Shown here: piece after piece, positions 47,473-62,243 of the stretch | How the letters are laid out: the number at the start of each line of letters is the position of its first letter | How positions within the stretch are numbered: the stretch's first letter is position 1 | Assembly (NCBI GenBank): GCA_018466975.1 | Contig: CM031556.1 | Span: 3,410,001-3,474,000, forward strand | Length of the DNA stretch: 64,000 nucleotides | Reading direction: 5' to 3' | Source of the DNA: Sparassis latifolia | Lineage: Eukaryota; Basidiomycota; Agaricomycetes; Polyporales; Sparassidaceae | Made by a program: the position numbers and the translations under genes | Notes under the pieces: generated by a model | Seen by the model: the letters and a program-made list of their open reading frames with translations, nothing else | The model's database searches: none | What the model was told of the DNA's origin: nothing

Positions 47473-48960
47473 TGCTAGTGGGCGGTGCAGAGTAGACGTG
47501 GCTGAGAAAAGCTGGACGTGGAGCGGCGTATATCACAGATATGCGGGAGCGTTGTGCGGACGGCAGCGGAGGAATAAATGAGGTTGAAATATGCCAGATG
47601 CCTACGCGAAGAAGAGAAGGGTTATTGTGGGAGCGTTGTCCTGGAAGAGAGCGGGGACGTACTTGTACGGAGACAACAAAGTCGGGAGATGTTGCGACCG
47701 AGATGGGAGGAATACAAACGGACAATAAGAAGAAGAAAGCCGGCGGGGGAGGAGAGGTGGATAGGCGGGAGGGATAAGGGAGAGCACTCATGCCGAAGAG
47801 GCTATATACAACAGGGAAATGAATTTCACTCACCGTCTGCCGTGACGCGATCACGGTCACGCGTGACAAAATACATCCGCGGCGTTTGGTCACTTCCAGC
47901 GGCTTGGCTTGGATCGACTCGCCATCACCCGCGCAGCGTAAGCTTCCTCTCGCTCTGTGTCACCCTTCCCCGCTGCCCTGCCCTCCTCATCGTTGATTTC
48001 ACCGCTTTTCGAGACGCTCTGCCCCACCCAGCCCTCCTCAACGCACCCGTAGACACCGCGGGCGTTCCGGGAGGACCCGCGAGTAGCGTAGCGTGCAATC
48101 AGCAGAAAATGCGTTTAATTTTACATACACGGCGGGGACCATCGATCTCCCACTCGCTGGCGAGAGCTTATCGCACGGACCATCGTCTGGGGGCTCTTCC
48201 CGGAAAGGAAGGTGTCCCAGCTCCCTTCGCCGTCCGAACCTTGTTTTGCGTCCCTTCTCTTCTGAGCGAACCCACCTGCCTCGTGCCCACAACTCCGCGT
48301 CCCCTCCAGCGCCCACAGCGTTGTTTTCATTTCCCCAGCCAGCCGCGCCCCGTCTCTCCCCATTTTCCCTTCATTGTCTCCGTTCATTTCCAGATGCCCA
48401 TCCTTGGTCCGATCATTTTGCCCATGTGCGCCCCACTCCCGCTCTCTCGCTCTCGCCCAATTCTCGCTCTCGTCTCCGTGTCTGCGCTGCACGTTCCACG
48501 CAGCACGTCCCCGCCAAAATGGGCACCCCTCTACCTTTTGACGGCGCCACTCTATCCAACACCGGTCGGAACTCTGTACCACACTCTATCACGCATCTCT
48601 CGTAAACTCCGCGTCACTTGACTCCCCAGACGCGCTCCGAATGACACCGGTTCGCACACGAGTGTATTCCCCGCGCGCGTATTTCCAGGCGCCGCGCGTG
48701 TAGCTATCTACACGCCTACCGAAACTGCACAACCAGAAGCAACACACAGAGCACAAGACCACAAAAACGCAAGAGCAGTCGTGAGATGTCGTCAAGTCCA
48801 GGCAACAAGTCAGTCGTAATGGGCGGTCGCAAGTCATGAGGGTCGTGATCGTGAGAGCAGTCACAGTCGAAAACAGAACAAGAAGGTGGCAAAACAGAAA
48901 CAAGTGACGTCGGAGAAAAACAAGAATGTGAAGAGCAGGTAGAAAGCGTCCCGTGCTGAG
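47473..48960. promoter_or_regulatory. Upstream region of the first bHLH gene
   Basis: About 1.5 kb without a supported gene. The plus strand is markedly pyrimidine-rich from about 47940 to 48600 (CTCTC and CCCTT words), and a plus-strand frame of 347 codons there looks like a chance product of that bias. It is probably the extended promoter and 5' leader of the bHLH gene. A plus-strand promoter for an unseen short gene cannot be excluded. Confidence 0.35.
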
Positions 48961-50580
48961 CCCGTCGTCACAGATCAGGCGTAATATCCTGCCCAAATTT
49001 TTCACTTAGAGTCAGACGACACAGCACCGAAGCCCGCGTCAAGGACATGTTGGGGCACCCACCATTGCCCGTCGCCTTCATCCCTGCGTAGTCCTCCAGA
49101 AGCTTCCCGTAACGCCACGTCAAGAAAAACATGTACAGCTGCGTAGGGGGCCGACAATGCCAATTCAGGCAAGTTCGCGCAGCCATCATATTAGTGCGGA
49201 ACTTCAGACCGTGATACCTTCCGGGAGGTGCTCACCTGGAAGGCCAGGTCGACGATCAACGAAACTATGAACGCCGCATACAGCGAGGGAAAACCCGCAG
49301 TGCAGAAGGTAGACGGCAGCGCCGTCTTTCCGCCATAGCCCGCCGCTGCTGACGCAGACCATAGCTGTCGCCCGTTGGCACACTCCCACTGAAACTCGGC
49401 TTGCCTGTCGGAGGCGCATGAGAACGTTCACGCGAATCAGGAGGCACAGAACAAAGAAGACACAAGAAATTTGGAAGAAAAACGTGGTCGAGCCAGAGTC
49501 GGTCATCTGGCGCATCCGGAATGAAGTGTAATGTGATGTTGAAGAATGGGATGTGAAGAGACGATAAAGGTACGAGAATATTGTAAAGACAGGGTGGCAA
49601 CCCTGAAGGTCCGCAGCTCTTCTCGCAGTGAATGACTTGGGCCACGGAATGTACGAGAATCACAGCGAAGTTGATGTAACAACAGAGTTAAGGTAGGACC
49701 CCTCAAAAATCCACATTACCGGCTTCCACAACGGAACACGCGAAGCAATTCATCTGAGAGCCAGCGGGCAATAGGAGACCACAAATTGAATACATGGGAG
49801 AAAACAAAGCACAAATCCACACAGATCCACACCACCGGGTAATCAAGAATGGTTCCAAGTAAAGAGAGAGAGGGTCAGACACTCACCCGCGTTGCAGTTC
49901 GACGATCATGAAAATGGCACGAATTGCGCAGATGATGATGATGGCCTATGGCCATAGCCCTACGCATACGCGTGTCCAAAGATACGACCGCTGTGCACCC
50001 AGACCGTATACTCGTCAGTCATTCGATTCACCGAGGCTCGCGTGAAGCGGAGAAATTGGAGGGCACGTACATTGGCTAGCGCGAGCATATTGGTCAGCGC
50101 AACGAGGGCTACGAGTAAGCCAATCCCACCGTAGATCTGCCTGCAGTTTGGTGCGGTTAATTCATGTAGAAAATAACATGTATGGAACTTGGACAACCAT
50201 TCTGGGTATGTGAAGTAGATGTATGCGCCCTATACGAATAGCACGACCGATCCGACGGCGCTGTACAGCTAGGGGCATATAATGAAGTGTTTCAGAGCGT
50301 GGTATGAATCACAAACTGAAGAGGCAGTACAGCAATTAAGAGGGCCCACGCCATGGCGCCCGAACGCTGGGAGATGGCTCGTCGTCAGTGGCACACCGCG
50401 TCACATAATTATTAAGATGACCGCACCAAGGGAAGGAGCAGAAGACAGTTGTCACACCTGGATCACCGCACGCATCCAAAACACAAGATTGGTTAGTTCT
50501 TCACTGAAGCCCTTCACACAATCGTACACCACGCACCACATGTTGAAGGAACGCACGCGAGAAGAGGAATGAATGTAATG
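48961..50580 (-). CDS. Possible multi-exon membrane protein, or its remains
   Basis: Very tentative. Minus-strand pieces resemble membrane segments: IYGGIGLLVALVALTNMLAL (about 50080-50140), AIIIICAIRAIFMIVELQRG (about 49880-49950, after a plausible intron), TTFFFQISCVFFVLCLLIRV (about 49420-49490) and AVYLLHCGFSLAVCG (about 49270-49320), with a downstream piece MSLTRASVLCRLTLSEKFGQ ending TPDL at 48968. Exon borders are only partly convincing, and the 5' end (50280-50580) has frame breaks. Basidiomycetes have many small multi-pass proteins of unknown function with this look. It may be a pseudogene. Confidence 0.28.
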
Positions 50581-50589
50581 GGGGCGTCA

Positions 50590-53500
50590 CTACTGAGCTA
50601 ACAGCAGTGTCTTGACGCTCGGATAGGACGAGAGGGTGTCGCGAGGGTATGTGTTGTGAGGAGGGCGGGGTTGAAGACGGCGTCGAGGGTATCCGAGCGC
50701 TGCTGGGCGAGGACGAGGGGCAGACCAGGCCGACGTCGACGGGCGGGACGATCAAGGCACACACGCTAGTCCGCGATGCACGTTTGCGCTCCTGTGACCG
50801 TCACACCTGCTATAACTGACGTCACTTTCCTGGTATAAACCCGGCCCGCCCTCCCGCGTGTCACATAATTTATTCCTCCGCTGTGACACGATCTGCTCCC
50901 GTTGAGTCAAGATGCAGATCCTCATCTCCTCCAAATTGCCTGCTAGTCGGCATGAAGGCATCCAAACGAAACATAATATTTCCACGGAACAGTATCGCGG
51001 TTCAAGAGAAACGTGCCAGAACATCCATTGCGGGGAAGCATCTCAGCGCTACCAACGCGGAACGCGGGAAATCTGCGAGTGCCGAGCAGGTTTAGGACCT
51101 CGTTCTCCTTCCTCCTGAACATTCTACTCACAAAGTCCATCATACTGCAGAACTTCATCTGATAGATACGTTTATGCAGAAGAATCCCGTGGGCCGAGGC
51201 GCGGCAGAAGTGAGAGCCCGCTACACAAGTTCTAACAGCTCACTCCGGCGTCGTCTTCTGGGTATCAGATGGTGGAATACAGTGTAGACGCTTCGATCCC
51301 CTTCCTCCTCCTGCGGTGGCATACGGTGTGACGCTGACGTACCGGAGCCTACTGCACTGTCACGCGAATAGGTCAGGCACCCACTCTTGCTTCGTAACCC
51401 AGAGCAAGCAGGCTTTGGCCTTCTGACCGTCCGGAAATACGATGCGGGAGTCTACGAGCGGTCGGAACGCGGCTTGACAAGAACACACGTGGAGCTCCTG
51501 GACCCTGCTCGCACTCGATTCACGAGGCCGACACAGCAGTGCGTTTCCTTCCTCTACGCCACGACGCCTGAAAGGTCGCTTGCATTGCACGTACTGAAGG
51601 CCGGGTGCGTCTGTGCTCCAAGGTCCGTGTCTGCAAACGGATACACCTCCGGTGCCGATGTCAAGTGAGTGGAAATGAGTGCTGTGCTGCAACGTTGTCG
51701 TCTCATGCACGCTCTCGAATGTATTCCTTTCAGTCACGCTCTTCCTGCCATGCACTCCAATTTACAATTACTAACCCACTTCCAGGAAATTCCTACCAGT
51801 GACAGAACGGACCATCGATGTTCAAGAGAACATGCGAATGTTCCTACTCCTTCACTTCTGCGCAGGCGGATGCCGGTTATACGACACCCGCGCTGAAGTT
51901 GCAGATGCGCGTTCATTTATGGTGGGGACTTCGGATTCCATAGTCTGGACTTTCATTAAAGTGTTTGCACCACTCGCGTGCACGACGCATAACGGTATCT
52001 ATACATTGCCACATATCTCGTAGGCTTCGAAGACTCGTCTTTCCCACATTTCTACTGGCTGCTCGATGATGGGGTGCTCTCCAACTGCTCGAGGAAGACG
52101 ATCCATCGATGGCTTTCGTATATCGCATCTATCCGTAGATCAGCTCGCAAATCCCGCATCTTGGGCGTCGCAGCACAAGGCAACTGGAGAACAAGAGCAG
52201 GTCTTTGGAACAAGTTAACCTCGTTAGGCCGAGAGTCCTGGAAATCATGGGGATGAACGCGCGATGGAATGTCCGGATGGGCCTGATGTACCGCTGCCCG
52301 TGTCCGCTCGAGGCGTACGAGCGTTTTGATACGGTTCAATGTACCACAGCCGGGTTCAAGGTTCGTCTGCTTGCCAGATACAATCATCTCCGCCAGCGTC
52401 TCAGCCGCGTCTCTCCGTCTGCATTTTGTGGAAGGCGACACTCTGGTTTAACATTTGGCGTCTGAACGACAATTACCACATGTATGTACCGACCTCCCGC
52501 TTCTAGAGCCTTGCATGACTGCTCACTGTTCTGCCGAGTTTCGACCGACAACTGCCTATGGCAGCGTTTGCGAGTGCTCTGATGCCGAGGTTAAAACACG
52601 TTGCCTACGTGCAGCTACGGCGTCCATTTTGACTGAGCTTTAGGTGTCCGTATCTCCGGGAGAGTTTGCCTCTGGGGACGACGACGATCTGTTCACTCGC
52701 TGCATTAGGAAATATCATCCAGTTTTCTGCTTCTTCTGTTCACGGAAAGGGTCGTAGCTTCACGTCTCTTCCTTCTGGTAGCCCTGGCTTCGTTCCGTGG
52801 CTTCTCCAAATCCGACTCAGGCATTTGTTGCCCATAGTTGCTATTCTCGACTATTTGTCCGCCCGAAGCTGGGATTCTGCTACAGGACAGCGTCTCGTAT
52901 GGTCACCTCGGAATTTCTATCTCACTGCGGTGCTTTTGTTCGAACGCTATTGAGTTTGATACGTCGTCGTAGGTCGAGCTTCGCCCGCTCTCCGTCTTCT
53001 GGGATTGTATGCCGCAATCGCACCAACCACTGAATGACCTAATACCGGTTAACCGATGCTGTTGAGGCTCTTAGGGGCCTGGTTGATAACTGGCTGCAGC
53101 AAGCTTGGATCTCGAATTTGATTCCCCGAATATGTATGGCAATGCCTCTTCCGCCCCCGCCCCAAAGTGGCAGGTGCGATACGCGACTCCGTCGCGTAGG
53201 CGGACGCTGGCTTCGCCAACGATACGCTTGTGGGCGCAGACAGCGTGTCCAGCGACGAAGGATGCACTTCTTGATCTCCTACGCCCCGGACTAACGCTGT
53301 GGGGAATGATATTCTCATCTCACACCCAGAGCAGCTTCGTGTGCTTGCTACCCGAAGTTACGGACGCCTATGACTCATCTTTTGTGTGCAGATGTAAAGT
53401 TTTAGGTTTCTGTTTGATCTGGCTGCCGAAGGGGTCCCTGATGACTCTGGCCCCAGACCCGAAGGCTCCCCGACCTCGACAACTGATACGTGGCGGGCTT

Positions 53501-55145
53501 CGAAGTTCGCGGTTAAGCAGACCGCAGATTTCATAGTGAGTCTCTCTATCATGTGATTGCTGCTACGGTCTTGCTCAGCCTTTCCCCACAATATCGAGTG
53601 CTAGAACGGCGACTGCGCCGCCCCTCGATTAGCTAAGCTAGGAACACGGCCGACTGCCCATCTACGAGACTTGCGGCGCAAAGGTAGGCAAGGGTGCGCA
53701 CTGCGCACCACCGGACGCTGATCCTATCAATATGCCGGAGAATGCACTAGCGCAGCCCTGGCGTCGCGATTCCAGGCCGACGCTATACTTATACGAGCCC
53801 TCTCCCATGGAGTCCCTCGTCTAACTTAATCCTCCCCTGCTTCCAGCTTCATCGCCTTGCCTCGTGTACGCTGGCGCCACTGCGCCCATGGGATCATCCT
53901 ATCTCTGCCTTATTTTACTGTCTCCGATTGGCATAATGTCAGTTTGTCATGGCTTCCCCGAGTTGCGACGCCCTCCTCGAGTCACCGCAGCTGGGTAGCA
54001 ACTGGGGAGACAATCTCGCAAATGGGCCCATGCGCATTCGGACAGCCCCCGCCATCCTTGACTGGACGTTCGCTTGCACCTAGTCCCCTACTTTTGCTGA
54101 TGAGTCGGACAAACCCACTGCTATTATCATCGGACCGACTTGACTCACTGTTCAAGATTTGGTTCTGTAGCCCCACAGTTTGGGATCTCAACAGGACACA
54201 TTTAGACGTAATAATGTTTGGACCAAGGGATCAGTGATGTGACCACACTTCCCAAGCTCTTGTTCTAAGGTGGTCGCATTCCATTGCCAGAGGTTAGTAC
54301 AAGCGGTTAGTACGTACGCAAGGAGGGATGGAAACAGATAATGTGTAATGTAACGGCAAGGACGCGGGACCAAGAGATAACGTAGCGTTCTCTGTTCTAC
54401 AAATGACATTGTTCTCTTCAAATTTTACCCAACGATCCGGGACGGGGAAAAAGACATGGGCGACTCAGACGGACCGACAGCACAGCGGATGGGGTATGAG
54501 GCCTCGCGGCCTCGCCTGGCGCCTTCTGCTCTCCTCGGAAGTAACTTCGACAAGGGAGGCATCACGCAAAACGGGCATGCAGGAAACGCCGGCGACCACC
54601 CGATCATCGATCAACGAGCTGTGGCGGATCGACAGCGTACATCTCGGATCGGACAAGCGGATAGCGGACTGCACCCTGCAGCGTGTTTTCGCAATGCGCC
54701 AGCCTGCAGCGTCGAGCGGCAGAGCTGTCCCTACTTTCGAAAGGGGAAGGTGGGGATGGGAGGGAGGAGCTGTACCGACGCACGCGCCGGGCGGAGTACA
54801 CGTCTCGCATCCCTTCGGTCGCGTTCGGTGGCGTCGTCCCCGCCGCCACCGCCGCCACAAATTAGATGTACTGCATCATCCTCCTCTGGGCATACGCGCG
54901 CCACACTTCCAGAGGTGGCAATGGACGACGGATAAAACGGGAGGTGGGTGACAAGAATGGAAACATGGAAAAAACATGGAAGAAACATTGATTGAATAGA
55001 TGAGATTGTTGTTGAGATGACAATGATACGGCAGACTGTAAAGATTGAGGTCGTAGCGAGAGAGAAGTTGGAGAGGTTGTGGGAGATGGAGGGCGTGTTC
55101 GTGTTCGTGTGGTTGCGTTAAGACGTTTGATGGCTGCTTTACGCG
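50590..55145. other. Long stretch with no supported gene
   Basis: I see open frames of 60-180 codons on both strands but none with a recognisable family, consistent splice sites or motif order. Short protein-like phrases (for example near 51400-51660, 52080-52450 and 52700-53030) suggest heavily decayed coding sequence or unannotated lineage-specific genes. A CCG/CCA-rich microsatellite-like patch occurs at about 54836-54860. The right end is the 3' flank of the second bHLH gene. Confidence 0.35.
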
Positions 55146-56265
55146 TCAATAGCCACCATCAGAGGGAGATGGACTCGACTCTTCGTGGGGAGGCTCTTGA
55201 CCTGCCACAGAGGTCAGCTGAGACTGCTGCGAACCTTCAGGCGGTGGGGACAACGGCCGCGAATCCATGCCGCTCAGCTGTCCGGGCGAAGGAGAGTTGC
55301 CTACGCCCAAAGATATTTTCTCGTTCAGTGACCGCAGTCTCTGCACTTCCTGCTCTATCTGGGCGAGACGAGCCTGCAGTTGCCGGTTTGACTTCTCCAA
55401 CGATACAATGTGATTTGTCGCTGAGCGCGCGGAAATTCATTAGAGGCACCTGGAAATGAGATGTGGCGCAACTCACCGCGCTCGAGAAGAGAGACCTTGC
55501 TGCTCTTCTGGTTGGAGACAGGCAGGACCTCTTTGAGACGAGCGTAGCCATCGCGAAGTTCATCTCGGCGCCGCTGCTCAGCCTCAATCCGCTGCCTGCG
55601 CGTTGCTTCCTTTCTAGTATTAGCAAGGCTCTCTGCAATGTTGACACCCATATGGTCGTCCTCGTCGGATAAAGAACGGCCGCGGCTCCGGCGACCGGCG
55701 GATGAGCTCGTGGGGGAAGGCGTCGGATTGTACCGCAGGGGGTTGCGGTGTACGAGACTGTTTGCGCGGGAGGAGGAGGGAGAGCCGGTTGCGCTGCTGT
55801 TCCTGGAGTGGTGGTAGATGCCGTCCGCGGATGTGTCTGATCCGGAGATGGGGGGAGAGAGAGGGTCGTACATATTGGGTGATTGCGGGGGAGGCGAGGC
55901 GGAGACGGGCATCACGCCATGAGGCGGGGACGCGGAATACACGGGCTGGGAAAAATGCTGGGCGGGGATCATGTTGAGGGAACGTTGGTAGTGCATTGCA
56001 GCCTGGTGCATGTCCGAGTCCGACATATGACCTGTTCGAGGACAATAGAAAGAATGAATGAGACCGGAAAGCGGTACGATTTACGAGGAGACGCACGAGG
56101 AGGCGGGCCAGGATGCACGACCTGATAGGACGGCATCTGGGGAGGATACACGAGGCCGTACGAAGAGTCGTCCTCTGATGGGTACATGGCAGAATAAGAG
56201 GCGGGGACGTTGAAGTTTTGCTGCTGATCGTCGTGGACGGACTGCTGCTGGTGCTGCTGGTCCAT
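55146..56265 (-). CDS. bHLH transcription factor (second of two paralogues)
   Basis: The first exon, MDQQHQQQSVHDDQQQNFNV, continues through a Tyr/Pro-rich segment. After an intron (about 56032-56098) come MSDSDMHQAAMHYQRSLNMI and a long Ser/Pro-rich part. The bHLH follows: RKEATRRQRIEAEQRRRDEL, RDGYARLKEVLPVSNQKSSK, VSLLERG, an intron (about 55420-55480), then ATNHIVSLEKSNRQLQARLA and a leucine-rich coiled coil. The bHLH differs from the first paralogue at only a few positions, and the intron breaks the domain at the same point. The C-terminus is Pro/Ser-rich and ends SDGGY. About 330 residues. The Gln-rich start suggests an activation region. Confidence 0.82.
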
Positions 56266-56485
56266 GTTTTCGTGGCGGGTCGTACACGCAGGAAATGCGA
56301 TTAAAAGGATGTAGAAAACAAGAAGAAGGAGGGAGACACCTCGACTCAATCCCAACTTCGGAGCGGTCAGTTAGCGTCCCGCCCATCAGGCGCCCGCCAG
56401 TTTCTTTTATCCCTTTGTTCCTCCGTTGCCACTCCCCTTGTCGTCTTTGACGTCCGAGGATACACATCTGTATAGTTACAGTACT

Positions 56486-57691
56486 TCACAAACGAATCAC
56501 CCCTGCAGAGTCCATGCCCGGAGGCCGGGGCGTCGTCGTGGGCTCGCCCTCACGCCCGGCTTCCGGGTCACGCGATGCCTCCTCTTCCTGCTCATCCAGG
56601 AACCCAGGAGGTCCACCCATCATCGACTCATGCTCCTCGGTCATCCCGCGGTAGCCACCGCGCCACGAACCGTCTCTGATTCTCTCCATCCAATCGCGGA
56701 AGAATGCCACCATGTCGCTGAACGACATCATAGGAAGTCGCGGTATCTGGTCGAATCCCCGCAGCTCCAGTACGTATCGCTTATACCAGGTTCCCACGAG
56801 GATGTACAACATGAACACCGTGCCGAGTCTGTATTTTTGTTCGCGTAAGCGTGACATGCCTTCCATATAGTTGACAAGGAACCTACATTGCTACGACGAT
56901 CACCAGGAATCCCCATGAGCCTCCACGCTCGTTCGTCGGACAAGCAACCTAACACAATCAGCACAAGGGCGGGAACACAGCACGGATGCAACTGACATGG
57001 GTTCTCCACTCGACAAAAAATGCACAAGCAGAATCGTCGTCTGGCGGCAACTGTGCAACCAACTCAGGACTTCCTGTTCGGAACTCAGTCGAACGTCCGG
57101 AACAATTCAAGTATCCGTCTCACCTGCACCGAACACTGACGTATCGCAGATGAACCGGATCGCCGTCGACGCAGTCATGTTATCGGCAGTAGGACATTGG
57201 GACCCATCCGTCGTCACGAGTAGTGGGTGACCATTCCGAACGAGAAGGGTTGTATTCGTATACCTGCGTTTTGTGTGCTCAGTCCGGCTGGCACAAATAA
57301 TAACACGAAGCAGGCTCACCCTATGGAGAAGTCACCCCGCGGCCGGTGTATGAACCCGGCGACATCCTTGGGCCTGTCGACGTGCATTGCCCATGTTTCA
57401 CTGACCACAGGCTTGCACACATTGATAGTAAACTTCTCGCCGCTCGGTGACATGAATACATAGTCTTTACTGAGAACTGGCGTTGATTAGCTTATCAGGA
57501 TACATAGTGGAAGGGAACTGAAACTGTTTGGACTGTCAAAGGGTATGAAGATACCTTGCTCTCAGTGGGCTCAGATTATAAAAGTTGTCTCCATCACGCG
57601 CGGTGCATGGCTCATCCGCAAGCGTCCTTGGTACCAATGCTCCCAAGACGAAGAATGCTATAAGACAGTAGAGATGCAAACAGTGCTGCAT
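56486..57691 (-). CDS. MRH-domain type I membrane protein (mannose-6-phosphate-receptor-like)
   Basis: A secretory-pathway receptor-like protein, related to fungal Mrl1/Atg27 and mammalian M6P receptors. The start MQHCLHLYCLIAFFVLGALV, then PRTLADEPC, is a signal peptide with a cleavage site near Ala. The lumenal MRH part reads CTARDGDNFYNLSPLR, FTINVCKPVVSETWAMHV, VAGFIHRPRGDFSIG, NGHPLLVTTDGSQCPTADNM, TASTAIRFICDTSVFGAGE and PVLVAQLPPDDDSACAFFVE, with Cys spacing suited to disulfides. A membrane helix (GGWGFLVIVVAIV plus VFMLYILVGTWYKRYVLELR) is followed by a cytosolic tail GFDQIPRLPMMSFSDMVAFF and a Glu/Pro-rich end GVIRL. About 310 residues. Sugar binding is not proven by the text. It is divergent from NDUFS2 (212 bp). 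Confidence 0.8.
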
Positions 57692-57903
57692 TTCCGGTCG
57701 ACCCTCTGAGGAGAACAGATGAGACAGAGGAAAGAGCAAGCCGCAGTCGCAGCGACTGGAAGCTGTAAGACTTGGCGGCAGTGGCACAGCGGCTCGGTCT
57801 TCAGCCACTGTGACAGTCACGCGACCGTGATGCCACATTCCCAAATGCGGCCCGGGTCGACTTGGTCCGTTTGGCACCGACAGCGTCGACGACAACGACG
57901 ACG

Positions 57904-60042
<2,139 letters not shown>

Positions 60043-60208
60043 ACTAATATACACTCAAACTACGTTCTTCATTCAAATTGGCGACGCGAGAAGCACGGCT
60101 GACAGCACTTGTGGGAAGATTACAACGAAGGATAATGCAAATGTCAAACGGAGTTCCCTCTGTGAACATCCACAGTAAAGGAGAACATACAAGGAGGCTG
60201 CCTGAGAG

Positions 60209-61357
60209 CTAGACAAACCACAGGGGGTGATGATCAGTCTCGCTCACTCGTACCTGCAGCTTACTCAGCGGCGTCTGCAACGCTGGTGATGCTTCACGGA
60301 TCTCCAGTTGCAGCTCTGCGGCTATTTTCTCGGCGAGCATCGGCAGGTATCCGCGCTCAGTATTTGTGTGACCACCTGGGCAGGCGGGATGGAACTCAGC
60401 CAACCTGACCAGTTGAATACAACTTGGATACGTACAAAGAATGACATTGCGTCCGCTCGCTACCGCCGCGAGTACTTCATGGTGAGGCATTTCCCCCGTG
60501 AAGTATACATCTGCGTCCACGCCGAGCAGCACGGAGCTGCCGGAGCCCGCACAAATTGCAACAGATTCGACGTTAGTGATGTCCCATGCGGACGTATATG
60601 CTGCTTGGACTTGCAAGACAGTTTAAGTCAGGTAGAGAGTACTAGCCGGCGAAGGTAGGTAGTCTTGCAAGTGACGGACGCACTTTGCTCCAATTTTAGA
60701 TTCTGCTTGATCCTCAGTTCGAGCTCTTTCATGGGAATGGAGTCGAATTTAATCAGACGTCCCACGCCGCCAGCCCCTTCCGGGTCCGCGTCGCCGATGT
60801 ACTCTACCTCTTTCGGTGTCGTCCAGTTTGTAACGACCTGACAGAGCCAGTCGTTGATGCCACCAGTAACAGAGTCAAGGGCAGTATGAGGAGTGTAGAT
60901 GGATATTCCCGCCGCAGCACAGCGCAGGAGAGAATGCTGCAGAGGATCGGAGAGCGTGATGGAGGTGAGGGGCTTGAATATTGGCGGGTGGTACGAGACG
61001 ATGAAGGCCGTGCCAGAAGACAGGGCTTCGTCCACCACAGCGGTGGTCAGGCTTGTGCATTCGCAGTTAGTGGATACTGGAACAGATGCTGGCTGTCAGA
61101 CGCACTCGATTGTGAGAAGAACGCCGTGTGCATCTGGACGTTGCTGCGGTGCCTCTGATACAGACGTCTGGTGAATAACAAGATCGCAACGGGTGGGTGA
61201 GAAAGCAATTACCGAGCAGCAGGCCGACCTGAACAGAATGCTATGAGTGATTTTGAGGCAAGGTAGAGTATAAGCTGCTAACATTGTCCCATTTTTCTGC
61301 GAGGCGCAGGGGGGCTACGCGCTCAAGGGCTCTGCAGATATGTTTTACGACCGACAT
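60209..61357 (-). CDS. NIF3: NIF3 family protein (GTP cyclohydrolase I type 2-like fold)
   Basis: Conserved metal-binding protein of uncertain biochemical role. The start MSVVKHICRALERVAPLRLA, then EKWDNVG, is the family N-terminus. Core motifs are GVLLTIE, VVDEALSSGTAFIVSYHPPI, FKPLTSITLSDPLQHSLLRC, AAGISIYTPHTALDSVTGGI, NDWLCQV, SVAICAGSGSSVLLGVDADV, YFTGEMPHHEVLAAVASGRN, VILC and NTERGYLPMLAEKIAAEL. His in SYHPP and YTPHTALD, and the HTNTERGYL segment, fit the di-metal site. The C-terminus ends HHPLWFV. About 290 residues after several introns. The start is the ATG at 61357. It shares a 251-bp divergent promoter with the glutaredoxin gene. Confidence 0.9.
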
Positions 61358-61608
61358 GGACGAATGTGCTCTCCGGAAATGGCAATATTCCTTCGGGGAG
61401 GAAAGGCTCACGTGACCGTATTGCGCGAGAGGTTGTCATCGATTGACCGTTCAAGAATTAATGTCATGCAGGATGCTACCGCGGTTATATAGAGGCCTAT
61501 CTTCTCTGTTCGCTTCTCCCATCCCTGACCCAGTAAGCCAACTGAGTCCCTCCTTCTAACACGGATTCACCGTCTTCTTCCAATCCCTCTCGACACCAGC
61601 GTATCCTC

Positions 61609-62094
61609 ATGGCTGCCAAAGACGTCGTTGAGGTATGCACCATGCGCCGTGCCTACGTTGCTCATGCTTGACTGATTCATCCTGTCTATCTAGACCACCA
61701 TCTTGGACAACAAGATCGCCATCTTCTCTAAGAGCTACTGCCCGTACTGCAAGCGTGCGAAGGCGCTCTTCGCTGCCAAGTTCCCCGACGTTCCCACCAA
61801 GATTCATGAGTGAGTAGACAGATTCTTCCACACAGATATGCTCTCAAGTCTCATTTCATCGCGTCTCAGGCTTGACTTGCTAGGAGAGGAGGGCAGTGCC
61901 ATCCAGCAGTACCTGCTGGAGAAGACTGGCCAGAGGACCGTGCCTAACATCTTCATCAGTGCGCACTGTCTCTTACCGACATCTCGATTCATGCAGCTCA
62001 TACTTGATACACAGACGAGAAGTTCATTGGTGGATGCGACAGCGTCACCAGCCTCGACCAGGAAGGCAAGCTGGCCGGCCTTATTGCGGCGTAA
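61609..62094 (+). CDS. GRX: Dithiol glutaredoxin (CPYC active site)
   Basis: A small thiol-disulfide oxidoreductase using glutathione. Exon 1 is MAAKDVVE. Exon 2 reads [39 protein letters not shown], with the CPYC redox site. Exon 3 reads [29 protein letters not shown], with the cis-Pro TVP motif. The last exon, [20 protein letters not shown] followed by AGLIAA, carries the GGCD glutathione-binding motif. About 103 residues, cytosolic type, no targeting peptide. Introns are about 61634-61693, 61810-61869 and 61960-62012. The 3' flank holds a transposon that begins 159 bp past the stop. Confidence 0.93.
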
Positions 62095-62243
62095 GCATCG
62101 CTAGGTCCTTCCTTCTCTACCACGGACATCGGGCGAAGTGAGACTCTGGTCGGGGATCTGTCGATTACCCCTTATCTCTGGCAGTGATACCTCTTCTTCT
62201 CGTTTGTAATTCGTAGCAATCAAGGATACTACTGTAGAAATAT

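Noticed and set aside
47578..48621. 347-codon plus-strand frame
   Set aside because: Lies in the biased upstream region of the first bHLH gene; no domain and no consistent splicing.
54388..54951. 182-codon plus-strand frame downstream of the second bHLH gene
   Set aside because: Several overlapping frames on both strands are equally open in this GC-rich patch; no motif supports any of them.
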